Shown here: piece after piece, positions 7,618-19,600 of the stretch
Layout of the letters: each line of letters starts with the position of its first letter
Numbering within the stretch: position 1 is the first letter of the stretch
NCBI GenBank assembly: GCA_947488325.1
Contig: CANKYZ010000010.1
Location: forward strand, 28,221-92,220
Length of the DNA: 64,000 nucleotides
Direction of reading: 5' to 3'
Source of the DNA: an uncultured Erythrobacter sp.
GTDB taxonomy: Bacteria; Pseudomonadota; Alphaproteobacteria; Sphingomonadales; Sphingomonadaceae
Made by a program: the position numbers and the translations under genes
The notes under the pieces: model-generated
Database searches by the model: none
Seen by the model: the letters and a program-made list of their open reading frames with translations, nothing else
Told to the model about the DNA's origin: nothing

Positions 7618-10600
7618 CTACTCCGCTGGCTCCAACTCGCAGCGGCCATCGCTCTCACATTCTTCTTCATCGCTGACCCACAGATCTTCGTTACCCGCGC
7701 CTGTCACTGGGTCATCAATCAACGGATCAGTCGCGAATTCATCGTTAGGCTCAATATTGATCAAGCCAGCTTCCAACGCACCGGGTTGCATCACGCCGGT
7801 TAGATCAAGCCCATCATCGATCAGGTCACGTGTTTCGACCTCTGATGATGTTCCATTGGGATCGACTGGATCAACCGGCGTCGGCGTTACTGGACCTGGG
7901 CCTGGACCACTGGTCGGCGCGCATGAGGCTGGGTTTGCAATCACACAGCCATTGATGGTCGATGCCGGGTCAAATACGCTCAACACATTCGCCAATGGGA
8001 TGGTATTGAATCCGGTCACACCGCCAATTACACCATTGACCACAATCGGTTGAAGCGAACCTGTACCGCCTCCACTCGCGATCGATAAGGTGTTGACATC
8101 AAAGCCACGGCGCTGGTCAAAATCGGTACCGGGCGCGGTGTTCTGGATAAACACCTGGCTGGACGTGGTTGCGATATCCAAAGTGCCTGCGCGGATGACG
8201 CCATCAGCGCGATCAACGCCGTCACTATCCGCCAATCTCAGATCAACATCCGCGACGCTCATCCCCTGAATGTCGACAAATGCGGCATCAGTCGTGGCGA
8301 CAAAGTCGGTCGCCGAGATGCTTATAGTGCCGGCCAGAGCGCCATTCGTATCCGTCATGAAGATACCGCCCGTCTGGGTGTTAAGTCGGACGAGATTGAT
8401 CGCATCGGCCACGAATTCTGTGTCCGCCGTGGCGCCTGAAATAGTCGCATTGCCGATGATCGTAATATCGCCATCAGCATTCAGGGTAAGCGCGCCGGTC
8501 TGACCAATATTCTGCCCGGTCGCGCTCGATCCGTCGCCAGCAATCGCGTCAATTGTGCCGAGTGTCAGCACAGCGTCAGCCCCGCTACCGCTGCTAAAGG
8601 CGTTGAAGATGATATCGCCACCAGAGAAAATGCGGGCAAATTCGGTATTGTCGAGCAGGAATGGCGGTGGGTTGTCGTTCGCATCTCCGCCAACAGCTAC
8701 ATCACCAAAGGCGTTGAATGTGATGCTCTGCGTCCGCGTTGCATCGCCCAAGATTGCGTCAGGCAGAATATCGACATTGCCACTGGTGATATCGATATTC
8801 TGGGCCGTTGCCGTACCTCTGACCGTAAAGTTGCTGCCTGCATCGACGGTAAGATCAGCCGCCGCATCCACGGTGCCGTCAATCTCTATGTCTTGAGGAG
8901 AAACCAAATCGATATTCTGGCCGGATGCCGTCACGATCCGCATGCCGCCAGTATTGGAGGACAATGCAATATCACCAGTCGCAATCGCCGATTCCACTCC
9001 TAGAGAGCGGAACGCATTAAGCCCAATATCGCCGTCTGTCGCAGTCGCATCGATCAAGAGATCGTCGCTGGAGGCGATATTGACAGCCATGCCTTGAGCA
9101 GTGACTAAACCTTCAACCATGGCATCTTCGACCAAGATTGCCCCGCTCATCGCGAGCAGGTTTGCGTCGCTTGCAGTCAAACTGGTCAATTCGATCGCGC
9201 CTGCGCCGGCTGCCAATTCGGCAGTGCTGCCTGCTGTGATTTGATTGCCGATTAGCGCGCCGCCATTCGCAGTTAAGCTGACATCTGTACCCGCATCAAT
9301 CGCCGTGAAATCTATCTCTTCGCCCGTCACGGAGAAGGCACCTGCAGCAGAGCCAATTTCAATGGTAACACCACCGGCGGAATTGATGTCGATATCGCCA
9401 TCTCCGCTATTGCCGCGTGCCAAAAGGTCGCCGGTCACAACCCCAGCACCGTCAATCGTGATATCGCTAACCGCGTCGAGGTCACCGACATTCACCGCAC
9501 CATTGCCCGCCGCAACCGCAATCGCTCCGCCAGAGACAATCGCTTCGATCGTCAGGCCGCCGGCAGTTGCTGTCGCATCAACATCGCCGCCAGCGTCAAT
9601 CTGGCCGATATTAATTTCCTCAGCGAGGAGCGACACTTCGCCATCGCTAACAATATCACCGGGGCCATTATTGGTCGCAATCTGGCCGTTGGTAGCCTCC
9701 ACATTTATCGCGTTGGCCGATTGGAGCAGGTCAAACAGAATGTCGGATTGACTGTTCAAACTGATGTTATTTGCCGTCACGCGGCGAACCGCGATTGAGC
9801 TGCCGTTGATGTTTACGGTTTCGGATGCATCAATGTCGCCTACATCGACGTTGTCGATATCGTCTCCACCAATATCAACGTTGCCGCCGCTCAAAATGTC
9901 CTCACCAAAAACAGATCCACCCGCGAAGATGGAAATGTTGATCCCGGCGTCCAAGAAGCCGAAAAATACGTTGCCGCCTGCATCAAGGAAAATGTCCGTG
10001 CCTGCGCTCAAATCACCAATATCGATCTCGTCAGTAGAGATGAATTCGATGTCTTGTCCGGCAAAGGCTTGCGAGAATTGGTCCGCAAAGATGGAGCCGC
10101 CAGCTGCATCTAGGAAGATCGAACCACCTGCGTCAAGCGAGCTGTATCCGACGCTTTGCGCCAGAATATCGATATCGCCTGGTACGCTTGCATTGCCCAG
10201 AAACGCATCGCCACCCGCGCTCAAGAAAATGCTGTCGGGCGAATCCGCCTGATCGATATCAATTGAGCCATCTGCAGATAGATCAATGCTAGTCGATCCT
10301 TGTGAAAAGAAGCCCGAGATGAAGTCGCCATTTACAGAATAGGTCCCTTCAATCGACCCGCCAACATTTGCAACATTCGTCAATTCGCCGCCAGTATCGA
10401 TCCCACCGACAATGATGGAGTTGCCAACGTCTATGCCAATATCATTGGCGCTCGATAGCACGCCCGATCCAATCAGGCTGCCAGCCGCATCTATCAGGAT
10501 TTGGTCGGCGACAATCACGGCATCGCGCAGATTTACATCGCCTGTAAGACTAGTCGCGCTGAACGTGCCCGTGGCATTTAACTCAGTGTCGATGCCACTG

Positions 10601-13600
10601 GTTCCCATCACGATGTCGTTGCGCGTCGTGATTAGGATATCGGTCGCGTTGACAGTGGCTTGTTCGATAAACAATCCGATGAGATCATTGTTGCTGCTCT
10701 GACCGATTTCGATTCGGCCCGTTGCCTCCATATCGCCTAGGCATGCGAACCCTTCGAGGCAGGGACCGCTTAGCAATCCGTCATCATCGCTAAGGAAATT
10801 CACATTCTCCGGCGCATCGCGAACATCCACTTGAATCGATCCAGCAATCAGCATGCTGTCCAGCCCCTTAATCGCATCGCCTTGAAGGATGATCGCGGCG
10901 TCATTGGCGTTCAACGTGCCATCAATCACGATCGAAGCGATTGGCGTGGCCGGCAGCGAAAGAAGGTTTTGTTCACCACCCGCGTTCAAATTGAGGTTTG
11001 GCCCTGTGTCGAAAGGACTGACCGGGTTGATTGGGTCGGTCGGATCATTAGCGCTCGACAGGAATGCTCCGGCTTCGACGATGATATCATCGCCAGTGTT
11101 CACGGTCAGCCCGTTATCTGCGGCGGTGTTTGAACCGCTTGCAAAGACCGCATTACCGCCCGCTGTGACCGTAATGTCAGCATAGGATGCGACATCGCCG
11201 GTGATCGTGGCGTTCGCAATATTATCAAAAAGGAAGGTTCCGGAGCCGACATTGATCAACCCGGCTCGAATGACAACCCCGCGGATATTACTGGAACCTT
11301 GCGGCCCAATCGCAGTGGCATTGTTAAGCAGGACATTACCGCCTGCGGTTAAATCTATGCCCGGCACGGCACGCAGATCATTGGCAGTGATGTTTGCGCC
11401 GGTAAAGATAAACACTTCACCATCTGAGCTAATGATCGAACCAGGCCCAGAATTGAAAGAGCCACCAATATTCACCCCGATGCTGCTGCCAGCGTCAATC
11501 GAAAGCGTGCCCGCTGCATTGTTCGTATGGGTGACAATCATGTCGCCAGTTGCGTTAAACGTTGCGCTGCCACCGATCAGCAATTGTTGGGTCCCATCAA
11601 AGGCCAACGAGATGTCGCCCGCCTGCGCATCAAGGATCAATGCGCCGCCAATATCTCCGCCATCGAGCGATACTGACGCCCCGGTCAGAGTGACATTGCC
11701 GCCGCTCGTAACGCTTTCAACGCTTGGATTGCCCTTGGCATTTATGTCGATGAACGTGCCTGCGGTGAGATTGCCAAAGTTTGCATCACCCACGCTGGTG
11801 ACCGCGGTGATTGATCCATCGCTTTCAATATCGCCCAGAGCGATCTCTTCCGCCGTCAGATCGACCAGCCCGCCGCTATTGACATCACCCAGACCCGGCG
11901 TGGTTGCGCCGATTGTGCCAGTGGCGGCTGTCAGCACAATTGAATTGGGCGAAGTTAGTCCGTTAAAGCGCAGATCGCCCGCGCTGGTGAGCGCGATATT
12001 GTTGGCCTCAAGATTGCCAATCGCAATGTCTGCGGCCGATGCGAAATCAGCCGTTTGACCGACATTTATCGAACCGAGCCCGGTAATAGCGCCAAGGGTC
12101 GATACAACCGCCAGATTGCCACCCACAGCACCCGCATCGATATTGACAGAGGAGCCGGTGATTACGGTGTCACGGCTGCTGATCGCATTGCCAATACTTA
12201 CTGCTCCACTCGCAGTCACAGTGTTATTGAATCCGTCGGCGTCGATAGTGCCAACGTCAATCGCCGCCGCGTTCAGAGTAATATTGTTGGCCGCTGTGAT
12301 GCTGTTCGCTATCAGAGTGCCGCCAACCAACAAATCGACATTGTTTGCCGAATTGCTGAGCCTCGCCTCCAAGATATCGCCGGTCACATTGCCAGTTACG
12401 TCCATATTGATGACGGTGCCGCTGATGCTAGCACCAGCAAAGTTCACATCCCTGAGCGCGTCGATACCAATAAAGGCACCACCGACAAGCTGCGCTGCAG
12501 GAGCCAAATTTACATCTCGTTCAGCAACCAAGAATACGGCTTGGCCAACATTAGCCGTACCGGTAATGTCAATATCGGTGACTGTGGATGAAAGCCGCAG
12601 CGTCCCGCCGACATCGGCGTCTTGCAAGATGGCTTGCCCGCCGGTGATTGTCGTATCACCTAGACTGATTGCATTGCCAATATTGGCGGCACCGACTGTC
12701 GTCACGGTTGAAAACGAAGCACGCGCGTCAAGCGTACCGATATTGGCTACATCCGCCGTAATCAGGATGTTGTTTTGCGCTGTTGCGCTGGCAATATCGA
12801 GCACACCTCCGGCATTCAGAACAATATTGTTCGCACCATTGGTCAATATTGTGATCAGGTCATTTGCGGTAATATCGCCATCCGCGTTCATCGTAATCGC
12901 AGAACTGGTAACATTGGTTCCTGTTGACGTGATATCACCGCCAGCATCGACAGTAAGAACACCGGCGGAATTCAGCGCTCCAAATGTTACGTCTTGCGCT
13001 GCATCAAAGTTTGCCACCGAGCCGACATTCAGTGTGCCCGTGCCATTGATGCTGCCGCCTGTGGCATTAAGGCGCAAATTGCCGCCCACATCGGCATTGT
13101 TGAGCGTAACCGATGCGCCAGCAATCGTTGTGTTGGAATTTGACGCTGCGTCCCCGACAACGGCATTCCCGCTGGCGGTGACAGCGACCGACTGATTTGT
13201 CGATTCCAATGCGGCCACGTTCACCGACGCAGCATCAATTGTGACCAAGCTGGCTCCGGTAAAATCGCCGCCGGTCAGCGCGCCGGTCACATCAATATTC
13301 AACAAGCCATTGGTGCCAGCGCTGACGACATCGGCGTCTCCGCCAACATCAAGGTCAAGCCCCGGACTGGTCGCTCCTCCAAACAAAGCCCCGGCTGTCA
13401 GATTACCACCTGTGGCAATCGAAAGATTTCCGCCCGTTGTGACGTCGCCCACAATAGCATCCGTAGCCGTTGTTAAGCGGAAACTGGTGCTGGCTGTTGC
13501 CGACCCAATGTCAGCCTCAGCTGCGGAGAGTATTGTAATGAGGCCCTGAACAGTGGTCAGTGCGCCCGTGGCGATCCCGTCTGTATCGCTCGTCAGGAGA

Positions 13601-16600
13601 ATTCCGCCGAGCTCATCAACCGTCAAGTCACCAACATCGATCAAAGATGCATCGAAATTCAATGTACCATCAGCAACCGCAGCGCCGCCAAGGATTTCAG
13701 CCGCATCGATAGTAAGCAAGCGGTCGGAATTTATTGAGGTGAATCTGGCGAACCCACCAGCACCAATAATGACGTCCGCCACTCCACCAGTGGTAGTAAG
13801 CGCGCCGACCGTGAAATCATCCTGCGCAGATGCGAGGAACGACCCGGTATTGGCGGTACCCAGAATGATGCTGCCCGCTGAATCCAAATCAACGTTCGAC
13901 GGTGTGGTAAGTGTATCGACTGAAAGATCGCCGATATCCGTGGTCAGATTGACGATAAACCCAGCTTCAAGCCTGCCGATATCAATGGCGCCGCCATTAA
14001 TCGTGACCAGGCCAATATTGCTCGACGTTTCTATTATGTCGACGGCAATTGTTCCCCCTGCGTCCATTGTGATAAACTGATCGGAAACTGCCAAAAACCC
14101 GGTAATGTCCCCTCCTGCATCAATATCAATGTTGCCTTGGAATGGAGTAAGCCTTCCGAAGGTAATGTTCTCAGTCGCGGTCAAGTTAATCGCGTCGAGA
14201 ACATCTTCTCCCGTAATCGTACCGAACTCGGTTCCCGTGATAGATCCATCAGTGGCAGTTAGATTGATCGCGCCCGTCTGGCTGTCGATATTATCGTAGC
14301 TGATGTTCTCAGCCGTGATCGCGACGGCTCCATTGGTAAAGACATCACCATTATCGAGGGCGATGAAATCACCTTCTGTCACATTCGCTGTCAGGCTTCC
14401 TTCGATGTTAAAGGTTGTGACGCTGAAGTTCTCTGTTGCACGACTAATCTCGATCCCGCTTGTCGCGGTCAATGCCGCAGAGCCAAACACATTTAACTGC
14501 GCGTCGCCATCCATAGCGAAGAGCATATTGCCAGTGACATCTGCGATCAGATCGCCGTCAATTATGATCTCGCTATTATCAGAAGTGATCGTCAGCAGAC
14601 CGGAATTAGATGCCGCATCGCCAGTTGCATCAACCGTAAGATCAAGTGTTTCGATCCCGAATGAAGCGTCGGAAATATCGCGGATCGTCACTTCGCCGCC
14701 GCCGCCGATACCAGCGTCTTCGCCGCGAGTGCCTGTGCCGCCGGTACCGTTGGCAAGGATGGTGACATTGCCAAGCAATATCCGTCCGCCTGTACCGCCG
14801 GTCAATTCGATCAACGGCGTGCCGCCAACGCCAATCCCGCCGCTTGCGCCTGTGCCAGAGGTGCCTCCCACATCATTGTCACCGCCATCGCCCGCCGTCG
14901 CGCCGCCACCTTGCGCAATCAATGTTATGTCATCGATTGTGATGCTTGCATCGGTGGCACTGATCAGAGGCGAACCGCCAATACCCGCGCCGCCAGTGCC
15001 ACCATCGCCTGCGACAGTCGCTCTTGATAAAGCAAGGCCGCCCTCGCCGCCGTTACCGCCTGAACCAATCGCCGACAGTGCGAGCGGGCCCGACCCGCCG
15101 GTTATAACGACACTCGCGCCGGATATTGCGACTATACCAACCGCGCCGGCCGTTCCCGATCCACCCGCGCCGCCCGCGCCAGAAGTGGAAGTGATAGGAG
15201 CATCGTCGCCAGGACGACCGGTGAACGCGCCGAAATTGTCGCCACCATCGCCGCCTAAACCGCCGGTAGAATCAGCGTTAAAGGAGAATGCATCTGCGCT
15301 GATCTCAATATCAGCGTTGTCTCTGACAATAATCGTGGATGAACCGCCCATCGCAGAACCGCCTACGCCGCCGCTGCCAGCGTCGCGTTCGTCGTCAAAG
15401 CTGAACGAGCCATCGCGGCCTGTCCCGCCGGCTGCACCGGAATTGAGGGCAACCGAAGAATTGGCCTGAAAATCCGCATTTGCGCCAGCCACAACCAACC
15501 GCGCTTCGCCGCCGTCACTGTCGCCGCCATCGGCACCATCAGTGACAAGCTGGCCATCGATAAAGCCGCCGTCGCCGCCAATGGCGGTCGCGTCGATCGT
15601 CAACTGGTCAAAAACAACAGAGACATTGTTGATAGCCAATTCGGCAATGCCACCCACGCCCATGCCGCCCGCACCGGCAATCGCACCAATTCCGCCCTCA
15701 CCACCGATACCTCGCGAAATGACGCTATAGTTCTTTGCATCGGGATCATCTTGGTTGAGTGTGATCTGCGCGGATCCGCCGACGCCATTACCGCCCGCGC
15801 CGCCATTGCCGACAGCATCGCTGGTCGAAACACCAAAGCTTCCCCCGCCTTCTCCGCCTTGGCCGCTCGCATTCACTGTAAGTGTGCCAAAGGTGATATC
15901 GCCAGCGGTGTCATTGAACAGTGCAGTGCCGCCTGTCGCATTGCCGCCATCACCACCTGCCTGATCAGGGGCTCCGCCGAAATCTGCGTTAGAATCGCCG
16001 CCATCACCGCCAAAGGCTTGCGTCGAAACAACCACAATTGCTGCATCGACCACAGCGCTGCCGGTCATGTTAAAGACTGCATTGCCGCCCGTCGAAGACC
16101 CGCCATCACCGCCGAATGTTCCGCGTCCGTCGCCGCCATCTCCGCCGAAATTGTTGCCAGAGAATTGTCGGTTGCCCGTTGCTTCGACAGAGAGCGTATC
16201 CGTGACCGCTAGATTTCCCGACAGCGCGTTCAAAGTGGCCGTTCCACCTACTGCATCGCCGCCATTACCGGCATTGGTTCCGCTGAAATCTTCACCAAAC
16301 GCGCCGTCGCCGCCAATCCCGCTTGCAGTAACAGTCAGGTTCGCGACCGTAGCATCGCCGCCATCGATGTTGAATGTGACCTCGCCGCCAGCCCCGGCGC
16401 CTCCATCGCCAGTCACAAGCAAGTCATTGAGTGGATTAACCGTACCGTCGGACAGTTCGCCGCCCGGCCCACCTTCGCCGTCTGATGAAACCGTAATGTC
16501 GACCGCGCTAAGCTGCCCGCCCAAGACATTGAAAACAGTCTGCCCGCCAGAGCCATTGCTGCCCGAGCCGACGAAGAATGTGTTCACAACTTCGCCATCG

Positions 16601-19600
16601 AACTCAAACGATCCATCTGTCCCGGCATCAAGGCCAGTGAATGAAAGGTCGCCATTATTGCCTTGAACGGTGATATCGATTGTACCGCCGGACCCTACCC
16701 CAGAAACGCCAGCGCTGTTCGTGCCGGCAAAGGCAAAGCCATTAGCCGCTAAGTCAAGGTCGCCACCAAATCGGATCGCGCCGTTATCAGCAAGGATCGT
16801 AATGGTTCCGCCCTTGCCAACACCTTGTCCGGCATCGTTGGAAACGGCGCCACCCGTTCCAGTGGCCGAGATAGAGCTGGACCCGGAAAATGCGATTGAT
16901 CCGTCATTGGTGGAAACCAGATCAACGGTGCCGCCAACAAAATCGGTCGCTCGATCAGTGAAACTCGAAGAAAATGGATTGCGGAAAGAATCGACATTTA
17001 CATCAAGCCCGCCAGCGGTGACACGGCCATTATCCGCCGAAATTCGGACCGAGGCGCCTTCTGTTGCAGTTCCAAGAGTGCCTTCTTGTGTACGCGCAGA
17101 GATCGACAAACCACCATCGACGAAGAGGCCTGTTCCCGAATTGGCTCCGGTGTTGAAAACCGAAATATCGACTCCACCACCGCTAATGCCGCTCGTGTCT
17201 CCTACATAAGATGCAAAAATCGAGACCGAGCCGCCAACGGCCAGCGTGGTGTCATCATTGCTGAGCGCGATGGTTGTTGTGCCGCGATTGGCGCGGCCGC
17301 CAAAGGAAAAGGAATCGAGTTCGCCGCTGAACGATGAGCGAGCTTCTGCAGAGGCATTCACATCAATCGAGTTAAAAAAATGCGATCCGTTAGTGACGTT
17401 AAACGTAACATCGCCAGCGGTCGCATCGTTGGATTGAGCTATTCCGGGATTATTGCCCGATGTTGCTGCGGCACTAACGTCCATCACCAGATCACCGGCG
17501 CTAATCGAACCGCCAGAAATATTGAAAGTGATGTCGCCAGCCAAAGAATCGCTACCTTCATCGGCGGTGCGATTGTCTACCAACGTCCCTGCTTCATTGG
17601 CGCTGGCGTCGAGGATAATGTCGCCGCCAATGCTCGCATCCCCGTTTCCAATGGTCAGGTTTATGTCGCCTGCTGCCGCGGAGCCGTGGCGAATGAGCCC
17701 GCGTCCACCATTAGCAGATGCATCAAGATCGATATTCCCACCAACCGACAGCGCACCGTCTTCGCCCAATGTCAGGCTGATATCGCCGCCAACACCATCG
17801 CCGCCAATCTCAGTCCCGCCATTGTTCACAAATCCAGCGACATCGTCCAAACCTTGCCCCGACGCATTGAGAGATAGATCCCCGCCAATGCTCATCGAAC
17901 CTGTTGGTAAAGGAGACGCACCGGCTCCCGTTCCATCAATATTGACGCTGATCGAGCCACCGTCACCCACGCCATCACCTGCGGTGATGTTGAGGGAGCC
18001 ACTAATGTCGATGGTGCCTGTGCCCGTTACGAGTACACTGACTCCATCACCGCCGATCAGATTAAGGTCAGTGGGGCTGCCGCCACTATCAACCGTAATA
18101 GGGCGAGGATCATCGGCCGTTCCGCGTGCGATCACCCTCACTATGCCTTCGGCAAAAACATCGGTCGTGCTTGTGAGTTCGACATTCTCAATCGTGATGT
18201 CGCCCGCAAGGCCGCCAGCGACAGTTGTATCGACAGTATTGAAACCAACATCGACAAATGCACCGCCGGAAAAGACTCTGCGTTCATCCCTTTCAACCCG
18301 GTCGCCTGTGGTCAGAATGATTTGCCCGTTGTTCACAGAAGCAGATGCCGCAGCATCATATCCAACGGACCCACCGACCAACATTGTGATCGCATCATTC
18401 TTTGGTACAGCGACAAAATAGATTGCCTGTTCATCAGTGATCGCGGTTGAGGCAGCGCCGCCCGTTGATCCGGTCTCTCCATGCACGATCCCGTTCACAT
18501 CTTCGGTTCCAACGGCGACAGAGATGTCGAACAGGCCATTGTCTATTGTCATTGTCGCTTGTTCAGCGGCGACATAAGCGACCGAACCATTGGCAGTCAC
18601 CGTGCCATTTTGCTCAATCCGAGGCGCAACCAGTGCGATGTAGGACCCGGAATTGTTCGCTCGCAATGTCGCGCCGCCATCAATGCGGATCGAAGACGCG
18701 CTATCGGGTGTTCCGGTGAATGTGACATCGAATGCACCGCTGGTCACATCGGCGGGATCAATTTCGCTGGTGGTGAGCAGCAAGCTGCCGATGTTAAAGC
18801 TACCAGTATCGCCGACAACAATGCCACCCGCGCTGTAAAACCAGATATTGCCGCCAGTTGAACTACCTCCGAAAGAGTTGGAACTTACACTGCCGTCGAT
18901 CCGAATAGCGCTATCGAATCCGGGCGTAAGCACCCGGTTGAGCACAGTGTAATCACCAAGCGACGATGTAAATTGCAGGTTGCTGCCTGTTCCAAGGAAC
19001 GTAACATCGGTCCCCGCCGCGCCGGGATCAAAGGTAGTCCAATCGATGATCGCAGAGCTTGCCAGAACATCGACCCTATCGACAGCAACGCTGGGATTGA
19101 AGTCGATTTGCACGTCATCGAATTGCGCAAATGCACGGGCGTTGATCCCTGCTTCACCAGGAGCAGCGTTAATCGCGCGCTGGACCGGCCCCGCGCTTTG
19201 AATTGTTATCGGTGCGGTTGCGACGATCTGGCTGGGATCAATCTGAACCGATGGGATATTTGGTGCAGCACCGGTGGTGACTTGCGTTTGAACCGGTGCA
19301 GCGACCGAATTTCCACCCAAGATTTGCAGATCGCGAATGCTGGGAATTTCGCGCGGAATCGCGCGGCTTGCATTGCGATTGGCACTCCGCCCCTTGGAAC
19401 CAGCACGACGGGCTTCGAAGCCGTCTTGCATCGTCACTTGAACACCCGATGCAGATGATCCGGACCGGACCTGTGCAAAGGCTGGACTGGCAGCGGAAGT
19501 CAAAACAACAGCCGCAGCGATCGCAGAGACGCTTCCCATCCAGAGGTGACGTCCGTTCAAAGGCGGAACGGACTTGCTGACTAATCGAGGTGTGGTCATC

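Noticed and set aside
7618..8200. CdiA-like contact-dependent toxin at the C-terminus of TpsA
   Set aside because: No VENN motif, no variable toxin domain and no small immunity gene downstream; the next gene is cysS.
11201..17209. Long Pro/Ser-rich open frames on the plus strand (e.g. 12116-13195, 14303-15469)
   Set aside because: They are mirror images of the low-complexity, GC-biased tpsA gene on the minus strand; they lack ribosome binding sites and known domains.
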